Of a stretch of 64,000 nt of DNA, positions 1 to 7,528 are shown one piece after another. A program made the translations under genes and the position numbers. Every line of letters begins with the position of its first letter. Position 1 is the stretch's first letter. This stretch comes from Lacrimispora xylanolytica (GTDB lineage Bacteria; Bacillota; Clostridia; Lachnospirales; Lachnospiraceae), in contig NZ_CP113524.1 of NCBI RefSeq assembly GCF_026723765.1, positions 1,783,001 to 1,847,000 of the forward strand. Direction: 5' to 3'. The notes below the pieces were generated by a model. The model was not told where the DNA came from. It saw only the letters and a list, made by a program, of their open reading frames with translations, and did no database searches.

Positions 1-130
1 AATGCTGAATAAAACATACAATGACGCGCTGGATAAAGAGGTTAAGATGGGAAAAACAAAACGTCTCGTCATTAAAGATTATGATCCCCTTCATCCAAAT
101 GCAGGTACCGTAGAGTATCTGGAACAATAA
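1..130 (+). CDS. C-terminal end of a probable sugar ABC transporter substrate-binding protein (partial)
   Basis: An open frame enters from the left edge (codons in phase with base 2) and stops at TAA 128-130, leaving 42 residues ending GTVEYLEQ. The fragment is too short to identify on its own. The call rests on position: it lies directly upstream of two CUT1-type permeases on the same strand, the usual order being binding protein, permease, permease. A hairpin with a short T-run separates it from the permeases, as is common after binding-protein genes, which are made in excess over the membrane subunits. The true start lies outside the window. Confidence 0.5.
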   Translation, partial: MLNKTYNDALDKEVKMGKTKRLVIKDYDPLHPNAGTVEYLEQ

Positions 131-142
131 GGCTGGCATATT

Positions 143-184
143 GGCTGCTGCAAACAGATTTGCTGTCCTGCAGCAGCCTTTCTA
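143..184 (+). terminator. Intercistronic hairpin / partial terminator after the binding-protein gene
   Basis: A perfect 10-bp inverted repeat, GGCTGCTGCA (143-152) and TGCAGCAGCC (169-178), is followed by TTTCTATT. The T-run is short, so it probably acts as an attenuator or a 3' end protector, allowing part of the transcription to continue into the permease genes. Confidence 0.65.
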
Positions 185-218
185 TTCCGGTCAGGGCAAA
201 AAGTAAGGAGTGATAAGA

Positions 219-1148
219 ATGAATGAAAAAAAATCCATGGGACAGCAGATCAGAAGGAAATGGAACAATGGAGACATCCCCATGTGGCTCATGCTTTTTC
301 CAACCATATTTTTTATTGTGGTAATGTCAATCTATCCGTTTGCATGGCTGATCCGCTATGTTTTTTATGATTACAACGGATTCAAGGCTTACTTCGTGGG
401 ACTTGCAAATTTTAAACGAATGACCACAGATGCTATTTACTGGAAAAGTGTTCTTCACACCTTTGAATATGCATTTTTAAAGCTGCTGTTTGTCCTCCCC
501 CTTTCCCTGGTGACAGCAGTACTCTTACAGAGAAAGCGGTTTGGCAGCCAGCTTTTTCAGGGAATCTATTTTCTTCCCACCGTTATAAGCTCAGCGGTAT
601 ACAGCCTGATCTGGTATTTTATCTTTGCAACCTACAATGGAGTGCTTAACAGCTTTCTTCAGGGAGCAGGACTCATACAGGCGCCCATCGACTGGCTGGG
701 AAGCAGCAAAACTGCCATGATAGCAGTCGTCATTGTTGCCGTTTGGGGAGCCTTTGGAAATTATATGATACTTCTTATTTCCGGGCTTACAGGCATTCCT
801 TCTGATGTGTATGAAAGCGCCCAAATCGATGGAGCTACCGGAGTTCAGACCTTCTTTAAAATCACCCTTCCCATGCTTGGTCCCGTACTTAAGGTGGTCA
901 TTATGCTTGCCATAACAACCGCCTTTAAGGATTATGAATCCATCCTGGTACTGACTGCCGGAGGGCCAAATAACCGTACCCACGTTATGTTTTCCTATAT
1001 TTTTCAAATGGTATTTGGTACCTCCCGCGCGGCAGCCCAGCTTCAGATTGGATATGGCTCTGTACTCAGCATTATATCCGCTCTGATCGTGGGTATTGTG
1101 ACGATACTATATCTAAGGTTCAGTAAAAAAATGGATGATATATCCTAG
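219..1148 (+). CDS. Carbohydrate ABC transporter permease (MalF/LplB type)
   Basis: Integral membrane subunit (309 aa) of a CUT1-family sugar importer. It has about six hydrophobic segments, starting with one near residues 23-45, and the EAA loop near residue 200 (ESAQIDGATGVQTFFKITLP) that contacts the cytoplasmic ATPase. ATG 219 is chosen because AAGGAG at 205-210 sits 8 nt upstream; the GTG at 210 would overlap that site. The gene is followed by its partner permease 14 nt downstream. No ATPase gene is present, so the system probably uses a shared MsmK/UgpC-like ATPase encoded elsewhere. The substrate cannot be read from the sequence; oligosaccharides or glycosides are typical. Confidence 0.9.
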   Translation: MNEKKSMGQQIRRKWNNGDIPMWLMLFPTIFFIVVMSIYPFAWLIRYVFYDYNGFKAYFVGLANFKRMTTDAIYWKSVLHTFEYAFLKLLFVLPLSLVTAVLLQRKRFGSQLFQGIYFLPTVISSAVYSLIWYFIFATYNGVLNSFLQGAGLIQAPIDWLGSSKTAMIAVVIVAVWGAFGNYMILLISGLTGIPSDVYESAQIDGATGVQTFFKITLPMLGPVLKVVIMLAITTAFKDYESILVLTAGGPNNRTHVMFSYIFQMVFGTSRAAAQLQIGYGSVLSIISALIVGIVTILYLRFSKKMDDIS

Positions 1149-1162
1149 AAGGGAGAGAAACA

Positions 1163-2038
1163 ATGGCAAAAGAACGAACGGGTCATTCCGTAGAATCGAA
1201 AAAAACAAAGGCAGTCAATGGAGTCATTTTTCTTCTCCTTCTCCTGTTAGCAGCGCTGACTGTTTATCCGGTGGTCTACATAGGCTTTGGCTCCTTTAAA
1301 TTAAACAGTGAGCTGGTAAGCGGAGGTCTTAGGCTTCTTCCTGAAAAATTCATCCTGGATAACTACACTCAGGCCTGGGAGATGGCCAATTTCTCCAGAT
1401 ACACGGTCAACAGCCTTTTCATCAGCTTTGGAGTTATGGCAGTTTCTCTAATTGTCAGCAGCATGGCCGGGTATGTATTTTCCAGAAAACAATTCCGGTT
1501 AAAAAGCCTGATTTACAATGCCATGGTCATGTTTATGTTTATCAATGTAGGCAGTGCGGCTCTCCGTCCCCTGTTTGAGCTGGCGGTGAAGCTTCATATG
1601 AACAAATCTCTGATTTCCATAATTCTGATTTCAGCAGGAAGCGGTCAGGCCACCTATGTATTTCTCGTTCACGGCTTTATGAACAGCGTGCCAAAAGAGC
1701 TTGATGAGGCAGCTAAAATGGATGGCTGCAGTTTCTTTGGGATATACACCAGAGTCATACTGCCTGTTTTAAAACCGGCTCTTGCAAGTGTGGCACTTTT
1801 GTCCTTCCGCGGCGGCTGGAATGAGTATATCCTGCCTCTTATTTTCACCATGACCAACGAAAAGCTTCGTCCTCTGACTGTGGGTGTCGTGGCTCTTCAA
1901 AATGCAGGAGACGGTGCGGCAGCGTGGAACATCCTGTTTGCAGGCTCCTCCATAGCCATTGTACCAATCGTGCTGGTTTATATCTTTGCAAGCAGACAGT
2001 TTATGGGAGGAATCACGGCGGGAGCTGTCAAAGGATAA
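1163..2038 (+). CDS. Carbohydrate ABC transporter permease (MalG/LplC type)
   Basis: Second membrane subunit (291 aa) of the sugar importer. Six predicted membrane segments are visible, the first near residues 18-40, and the EAA loop near residue 180 (ELDEAAKMDGCSFFGIYTRV) is clear. Start ATG 1163 has GGGAGAG about 6 nt upstream. The gene lies between the first permease and the 809-residue protein with short gaps (14 and 29 nt), so all three are probably co-transcribed. The membrane channel would be a heterodimer with the 219-1148 product. Family assignment is firm; substrate unknown. Confidence 0.9.
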   Translation: MAKERTGHSVESKKTKAVNGVIFLLLLLLAALTVYPVVYIGFGSFKLNSELVSGGLRLLPEKFILDNYTQAWEMANFSRYTVNSLFISFGVMAVSLIVSSMAGYVFSRKQFRLKSLIYNAMVMFMFINVGSAALRPLFELAVKLHMNKSLISIILISAGSGQATYVFLVHGFMNSVPKELDEAAKMDGCSFFGIYTRVILPVLKPALASVALLSFRGGWNEYILPLIFTMTNEKLRPLTVGVVALQNAGDGAAAWNILFAGSSIAIVPIVLVYIFASRQFMGGITAGAVKG

Positions 2039-2067
2039 TAAATGGAAGGAAGAGAGGGACTTTATAG

Positions 2068-4497
2068 ATGGAATTAACATTAAATGAATACGGCTATATC
2101 ACCAATTATCTTGTAAGTGGAAGAAAGGAAACTCCTTATTCCAGCCCGGTTACCGGAAAGGATCAGCTAGCCTGTGAAAAGATTATGCGCAAAGAGGCTG
2201 TGGATCACAGTCCCATCATGCCGGAAGGAGAAATCCGATTAGGAGTACAAAGCTCCCTTTCCATGCCCTGGGAATATTATTACACCTACGGAAACTGGTT
2301 TGTAGATAAATCATTATTTTACCCCCTGCTTAAAAAGATCGAGCTTCACGGAGCCGTCATACTCCATGTGGAAGAGGAGCTTGAGTCAGAGGCATGGCTG
2401 TGGAGCTATGGAGCAGTTGACGTATGGGTAAATGGAGAGCACAGCGGAGGAATTGAGACCCCGGTTTATAAGCCGATCAACAGAGCGGTTTTAAAGTTTC
2501 ATTTAAAGAAGGGGGATAACCTGGTGTTTGTAAGGCTCCAAAATCTTGGGGTCAGGGATACCAGAACCTTGTTTGCCATTCAGATTCCGGGAGAAGAGCG
2601 CAGACAAATTAAAGTAAAGCTTCCTGGCATGGACACAGCAGAGGAAGCGGTCGCTGCCGGCCAATGGCTGTCAGGAATCCGTGTAACCAAAGGAGTCTTA
2701 AAGTTTCCTAAAAAGGCACCAGAGAACACCATCATTGTTTATGATAAAAGGCCGGTGGACTTTTCCCTCTATGGCAGCAGATATGTGAAAAAGAATATCT
2801 CGGGGCAGGAGGAAGAGATTCTGGACGCCCATAACCTCTATTTCACTGTGAAAGTAAGTATCTGCGGACAGACTCTGTCAAGGCGCTTTGAGCGCCAGGA
2901 GCTTTTGGGACCAGTGTGGAGCAATGAAACGGACCCGGAGAGAAATAAAGAGAGAGTTTATGAGAGAATCGCTTCCGTTTTACAGATTCCAAGAGGAGAT
3001 GGGGATAACTTTTCCATGTATCCGGTCCTTGCCCGCCGCTATACAGGGGCAATTCATGAAATTGATGAAAAGGAGATTTATAAATCCTTAGATCAGATGG
3101 AAAGCAGAAGAGACTGTTCAGATTTTCTCTCCTGTGCCATGGTTCGTTTCATGAAGCTTTACCCAATGGATGAGGCTCTGTCTGCCCGCTGCAAAGAGGT
3201 GATGTTAAATTACCGCTATTGGATGGATGAAACAGGCAATGACGGGATGTGCTTCTGGAGTGAAAATCATTCCCTCATGTTCTTTGTCAGCGCTTATATT
3301 GCAGGAGAATGTTATCCGGAGGATGTGTTTTCCCGCTCCGGTAAGACAGGAAGGGAAATGAAGGAAAAGGCAAGAACCAGAATCCATGACTGGCTAAAGG
3401 AAACTCTTTCTGAAGGGTTTGATGAATTCCACAGCGGCGGATATACGCCCATTACCTTTGCTGCACTTTTAAATGTAGTGGATTTTGGGGATGAAGAGCT
3501 CTCAGGGCTGGCAGTAAAAACAACAGACCGTCTCCTTCATGACCTGTCTCTCCAGACCTTTCAAGGGGTTTCCATTGCACCCATGGGACGTGTATACAGA
3601 GAAGCACTTTACCCCTATGCCCAGGATATCCAAAGCCTGGTGAATTTAATTGACCCCGAGGCGCCTGACTGGTTCAGCGAATGGATTATATTTCTTGCCA
3701 CAAGCAAATACAAGATCAAAGAAGAGCTTAAGGCTCTCATGAAGGAACCTCTTTCTCTTACCTATGATGAAAGCAATGCCAGCATATGCATCGAGAAAAA
3801 TGACCATTACATGATGACTTCCGTCCAGTCCCCAAGGGAAGGAATGAAAAGAAAATGGGAAAATATTTATGGAAGGGATGGCGTAGATGCAGGAAGCTTT
3901 GCATATGTAAAATCCTTAAATGAATGCTTCCATGGAACCACGGAGTTTCAGCCTGGAGTCTTTGGCTACCAGCAGCATATGTGGTATGCTGCCCTCAATC
4001 CCGCCGCTGTCATATTCGTAAATCATCCTGGTGGAAGCTGCGAGGCAAGCTCTGTAAGGCCGGGATATTGGTTTGGCAATGGAATCATGCCTGCCATCCG
4101 TCAGGTGAAGAATGTTCTGTGTTCTATTTACCGCATACCAGAAAGTCACCCTATTCCTTTTACTCATCTATACTGGCCTAAGAGCCGGTTCATTAGGCAG
4201 ATGATGAAGGAAGGCTGGCTGGCAGGAGAAGCCGGAACCGGGTATGTTGGCATCTGGTGCAGCCATGAATTAAAGCCATACCAGGATGAGCTTACGGACT
4301 GTGAATACAGAGCAGACAGCAGGGATACGGCCTATATTTGTATTTGCGAAAGTCAAGAGAAATATGGCAGTCTGGAAGCGTTTCTAAGTGACTGTATCAC
4401 AAAGAATCCGTCCTATGATAAAGGCACTGGAACGCTTCGATGCGGCAATGAAATTCTTAAGTTTGAAGCCTGTGAAAATAAGACTCAGTATGTATAA
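2068..4497 (+). CDS. Uncharacterised 809-aa protein of a sugar-uptake operon, possible glycan-active enzyme
   Basis: No named family recognised with confidence. Residues 1-170 look beta-rich with an ITNYLVSG opening and resemble the sandwich modules that precede catalytic domains in some glycan-active enzymes. Residues about 300-560 are helix-rich and contain WSENHSLMFF, GFDEFHSGGYTP and LLNVVDFGDE. I recall a similar SENH...GF-E--S--Y pattern in uncharacterised bacterial proteins. From about 560 on the sequence is again beta-rich (GYQQHMWYAALNPAAVIFVN). This sandwich, helical toroid, sandwich order resembles toroid-fold polysaccharide lyases and hydrolases. No signal peptide is seen, so it is probably cytoplasmic and acts on imported sugar. 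ATG 2068 follows AGGGAC loosely; GGAAGAGAGGG lies further upstream. Confidence 0.5.
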   Translation: MELTLNEYGYITNYLVSGRKETPYSSPVTGKDQLACEKIMRKEAVDHSPIMPEGEIRLGVQSSLSMPWEYYYTYGNWFVDKSLFYPLLKKIELHGAVILHVEEELESEAWLWSYGAVDVWVNGEHSGGIETPVYKPINRAVLKFHLKKGDNLVFVRLQNLGVRDTRTLFAIQIPGEERRQIKVKLPGMDTAEEAVAAGQWLSGIRVTKGVLKFPKKAPENTIIVYDKRPVDFSLYGSRYVKKNISGQEEEILDAHNLYFTVKVSICGQTLSRRFERQELLGPVWSNETDPERNKERVYERIASVLQIPRGDGDNFSMYPVLARRYTGAIHEIDEKEIYKSLDQMESRRDCSDFLSCAMVRFMKLYPMDEALSARCKEVMLNYRYWMDETGNDGMCFWSENHSLMFFVSAYIAGECYPEDVFSRSGKTGREMKEKARTRIHDWLKETLSEGFDEFHSGGYTPITFAALLNVVDFGDEELSGLAVKTTDRLLHDLSLQTFQGVSIAPMGRVYREALYPYAQDIQSLVNLIDPEAPDWFSEWIIFLATSKYKIKEELKALMKEPLSLTYDESNASICIEKNDHYMMTSVQSPREGMKRKWENIYGRDGVDAGSFAYVKSLNECFHGTTEFQPGVFGYQQHMWYAALNPAAVIFVNHPGGSCEASSVRPGYWFGNGIMPAIRQVKNVLCSIYRIPESHPIPFTHLYWPKSRFIRQMMKEGWLAGEAGTGYVGIWCSHELKPYQDELTDCEYRADSRDTAYICICESQEKYGSLEAFLSDCITKNPSYDKGTGTLRCGNEILKFEACENKTQYV

Positions 4498-4546
4498 ACA
4501 GAAATGAAAAAAGCTTTAAGTGCAATGTTTTTCCCGGTGGAATATC

Positions 4547-4575
4547 TTGTAAAATAAACATAAATGTGGTATACT
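4547..4575 (+). promoter_or_regulatory. Predicted sigma-A promoter of the desulfoferrodoxin gene
   Basis: TTGTAA (4547-4552), a 17-bp spacer and TATACT (4570-4575) lie about 48 nt before the start codon, in the otherwise empty gap after the 809-residue gene. This suggests the gene is transcribed independently of the sugar operon. Confidence 0.65.
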
Positions 4576-4623
4576 TTTCTTTGTAATTTCTTTTAGAAAA
4601 CATACATAAGGGAGGTTATTCAC

Positions 4624-4998
4624 ATGAAGTTTTTAAAGTGTAATCATTGCGGAAATATTGTTGCAGTCATTGAAGAAAAGGGCGGTACCATTACCTGCTG
4701 TAACGATGAGATGAAGGAGCTGGTTGCCAACACCACAGATGCAGCTACTGAGAAACATGTCCCTGTCATTGAGGTCAACGGGGAACACGTAACCGTTACG
4801 GTAGGATCTGTAGAACACCCCATGCTTCCGGAACACTTTATCGGCTGGATTGTCCTGGAGACAAAACAGGGAAATCAGAGAAAACTGTTAAGTCCAGGAG
4901 AAAAACCAGTTGCTAAGTTCATGCTTACAGAAGGCGATGAAGTAATTGCGGCCTACGAATACTGTAATCTCCATGGCTTATGGAAGGCAGAAGCATAA
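4624..4998 (+). CDS. dfx: Desulfoferrodoxin (superoxide reductase)
   Basis: Cytoplasmic iron protein (124 aa) that reduces superoxide to peroxide without making oxygen, a typical defence of strict anaerobes. The N-terminal desulforedoxin part has C6, C9 and the CC pair near residue 26 (KCNHCG, ITCCND) to bind the rubredoxin-like Fe site. The catalytic square-pyramidal Fe site is complete: EKH near residue 47, HPM--EH near 67-73, and the C-terminal CNLHGLW. AGGGAGG sits about 8 nt before ATG. The gene appears monocistronic, with its own promoter and terminator. Length matches two-iron desulfoferrodoxins (about 125 aa). Confidence 0.97.
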   Translation: MKFLKCNHCGNIVAVIEEKGGTITCCNDEMKELVANTTDAATEKHVPVIEVNGEHVTVTVGSVEHPMLPEHFIGWIVLETKQGNQRKLLSPGEKPVAKFMLTEGDEVIAAYEYCNLHGLWKAEA

Positions 4999-5010
4999 AC
5001 AAAAAGAGTG

Positions 5011-5047
5011 AAAAGCTCACAGGCCATATGGTCCGTGAGCTTTTTTT
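5011..5047 (+). terminator. Rho-independent terminator after dfx
   Basis: The inverted repeat AAAAGCTCAC (5011-5020) / GTGAGCTTTT (5035-5044) is followed by a run of T, 13 nt after the dfx stop codon. Confidence 0.9.
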
Positions 5048-5110
5048 AAGGGGCCTGGCCCATGGGGTTAAGGCAAATGGCTTAAGGCCACAGATAGGAG
5101 AAACAAGGAC

Positions 5111-6274
5111 ATGAATAAAAAAGAGACCAATGAAATAAAAAAGCTTTATACCCCAGCCAATTGTGCCATCAGCAGAATCTGCGGCTGCTATGTGGATGCA
5201 GAAAAAAATAAAAGGACTGAGCTTAAAGAAGCGTTCCTATCCCTTCCAGAGGAGGAGGCTTTTAAGTATTTTACTATTTTTAGAAGCGGTCTATCCGGTT
5301 CCATAGGAAAGAATCTGGTAAACATGGAGTTTCCTCTGTCAGCAGAAGAGGAGGGAGGAACCCAGAACTTTCTATTAAAGCTAAGGGACAGCCAGTTAAA
5401 GGATGACGCGCTGATTGAGGAATTTTACGATAAGCTCATCGCCAGCTATGATTACGGCGAAAATTACTACATAATCTTAATTCACTGTGCTTATGATATT
5501 CCGGCAAAATCCTCTGATGGACTGGAGATGTATGATGCCTCTGACTTTGTCTATGAGTTCATACAGTGCGCCGTATGTCCGGTAAAGCTTTCAAAAGCAG
5601 GTCTTTGCTATAATTCAGAAACCAATGTAATTGAGAACAGAAGCAGGGACTGGATTGTGGAGGCACCGGATACAGGCTTTATCTTCCCGGCATTTACAGA
5701 CCGGAATACAGACATTCATGGACTGCTCTATTATTCCAAAAACCCGGAGCAGATGCCGGAACGGCTCATTGACGAGCTTTTAGGCTGCTTCATACCAATG
5801 TCAGCCAAGAGCCAGAAGGAGACATTTCAGGCAATCGTAGAGGAAACTCTGGGAGAAAATTGCGATTTTGAGACAGTAAAGAACATTCATGAAAGTCTGA
5901 ATGAGATGTTAGAGGAGACAAAGGACGAACCAGTTCCCTTTACTCTGGACAAGTATCAGATGAAACGGCTTTTGGAGAACAATGGAGCCAGCGAGGAAAA
6001 GCTTTTGGAATTCGACCAGAGGTTTGAAGCCGACGAAGAAAAAAAGAATCCTGGTTTTATTGCTTCCAACGTAGTAAACACCAAAAGCTTTGAGATTAAG
6101 ACAACGGATGTGAGCATTAAGGTGGCACCAGATAAGACTCATCTGGTGGAAAACCGCATGATCGATGGCCGTCCCTGTATCGTAATCGGGATCAGCGAGC
6201 ATGTGGAAATCAATGGAATCACAGTGAGACCCATTGCAGCCCAGACACAAGCCTTAGAGGAAGATGTAGATTAA
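5111..6274 (+). CDS. DUF4317 domain-containing protein
   Basis: A 387-aa soluble protein matching, from memory, the DUF4317 family that is widespread in Lachnospiraceae and has no known function. Characteristic stretches are the opening KKETNEIKKLYTPANCAISR, the ICGCYVD segment and SGLSGSIGKNLVN. The C-terminal 60 residues form a separate, beta-rich patch. No signal peptide or membrane segment is seen. ATG 5111 has GGAG about 10 nt upstream. It converges on the acyltransferase gene, overlapping it by 4 nt tail to tail, with no hairpin terminator visible between them. Confidence 0.85.
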   Translation: MNKKETNEIKKLYTPANCAISRICGCYVDAEKNKRTELKEAFLSLPEEEAFKYFTIFRSGLSGSIGKNLVNMEFPLSAEEEGGTQNFLLKLRDSQLKDDALIEEFYDKLIASYDYGENYYIILIHCAYDIPAKSSDGLEMYDASDFVYEFIQCAVCPVKLSKAGLCYNSETNVIENRSRDWIVEAPDTGFIFPAFTDRNTDIHGLLYYSKNPEQMPERLIDELLGCFIPMSAKSQKETFQAIVEETLGENCDFETVKNIHESLNEMLEETKDEPVPFTLDKYQMKRLLENNGASEEKLLEFDQRFEADEEKKNPGFIASNVVNTKSFEIKTTDVSIKVAPDKTHLVENRMIDGRPCIVIGISEHVEINGITVRPIAAQTQALEEDVD

Positions 6275-7389
6275 TTCCTTTTAAAAAGTCTTTGAACGAG
6301 AAAGACAACGGTCTGGTCATAAACAAAGGCAGATACAGCAGATAGGGAGAGGACCAGGAAAAAGGCAAGTGGAATATTATCCGTAATGCCAATGAGATCC
6401 CGAACAACATAAAGCACTGCCCAGTGTACCATCAATATGGAATAGCTGTATCGAATCAAGAATTTCATAATCCGCCCTGGAGACGGAAGTTTGTTTTCCA
6501 GGGAACGGAGCAGCAGAAAGATGGAGCCGCCTAATAGTGTCATCATGGGTGCCCCATCTGCCTGTAAGATGGCGGTGTAGTCCGAGCGAATGAAAGTCAC
6601 CAGAACAGTGCCTGCCAGTGAGACCGCTCCAAGCACATAGAATCGCTGTCTTTTTTGCCAGGAGGCCGGGTGTGCAAAATAATATCCCAGTAAAAACACC
6701 CCCAGCCAGGGGCTTATCATTAGAGATAAGTCAATGGGCAGGCCAAAGATTGGCAGATAAAGGGACACACAGCCCATGAGAAGAATGATTGCAGCAAGCC
6801 CATGAAGCATGGCATCTGGCAGGTTCTTTAACAGAATAGAAAAAAACGGTGCCAGCAGATACAGGGATAAGATCACATATATGACCCAAAGGTGAGGCGC
6901 CCAGTCTATGGGGCCAGCAGCCATATCCTTCCCAGCTATCATAAGGCCTCTTAATAATCCGGAGTTAGTATACCGGGTAGATAACAGAATGTAGATGAAG
7001 TAGTAGCAGACAAAAGGAATAGCCACCTGGGTAAAACGCTTGTAATAAAATTGCAATAAGGACCCCTCTGTTCTGTTTAAAATCAAAGCCCCGCTGTTCA
7101 TAATAAACAGGGTATTGCATACAAGGAGAAGTGAAATAACCGCCTGTATAGCCAGATAGCCGATTCCCTCCCTTTCCATCTCTGAGGTTAAAGCATCCAC
7201 ACAATGAACCAGTATCACAAGGAGCGTAGCAAGTAACCGTATGTAATCAAGATATCGGATTCTTTTTTCACTTCCTTCTTTTCCGGCAAACAAACTTTTT
7301 ATATAGCTTTTATCCTTTTTATAATTTTTCACGTGGAGAAAAAGGGATGTAATAAGAAAAAACAATATCATAAGCTGTAACTTTCCCAT
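6271..7389 (-). CDS. Acyltransferase family 3 (OafA/YrhL-like) membrane protein
   Basis: Integral membrane protein (372 aa) with about ten hydrophobic segments. After an N-terminal membrane anchor comes the family signature RYLDYIRLLATLLVILVHC near residues 45-63, where the histidine corresponds to the conserved catalytic His of acyltransferase-3 proteins. Members transfer acetyl or other acyl groups to sugars of surface polysaccharides or peptidoglycan. The extracellular SGNH esterase domain found in longer relatives is absent. The acceptor cannot be predicted. A GAAAGGAAC ribosome site precedes the ATG. Divergently transcribed from the FokI-like gene. Confidence 0.85.
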   Translation of the reverse strand: MGKLQLMILFFLITSLFLHVKNYKKDKSYIKSLFAGKEGSEKRIRYLDYIRLLATLLVILVHCVDALTSEMEREGIGYLAIQAVISLLLVCNTLFIMNSGALILNRTEGSLLQFYYKRFTQVAIPFVCYYFIYILLSTRYTNSGLLRGLMIAGKDMAAGPIDWAPHLWVIYVILSLYLLAPFFSILLKNLPDAMLHGLAAIILLMGCVSLYLPIFGLPIDLSLMISPWLGVFLLGYYFAHPASWQKRQRFYVLGAVSLAGTVLVTFIRSDYTAILQADGAPMMTLLGGSIFLLLRSLENKLPSPGRIMKFLIRYSYSILMVHWAVLYVVRDLIGITDNIPLAFFLVLSLSAVSAFVYDQTVVFLVQRLFKRN

Positions 7390-7472
7390 GTTCTTTTGTT
7401 CCTTTCCTGCTGTTTTCTTTGGGCAATCTGCATTATATCACAGAATCACTCCCTGAAACAAACCAAAACGCT

Positions 7473-7501
7473 TTGCGCATCATATTGGGCTATGCTATAC
7501 T
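7473..7501 (+). promoter_or_regulatory. Predicted sigma-A promoter of the FokI-like gene
   Basis: TTGCGC (7473-7478), 17-bp spacer, TATACT (7496-7501), giving a leader of about 20 nt before the GTG start. It lies in the divergent gap shared with the acyltransferase gene. No controller-protein (C-box) repeat was noticed. Confidence 0.65.
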
Positions 7502-7528
7502 TTAAGAAAAAACGAAGAGGAAATAACA

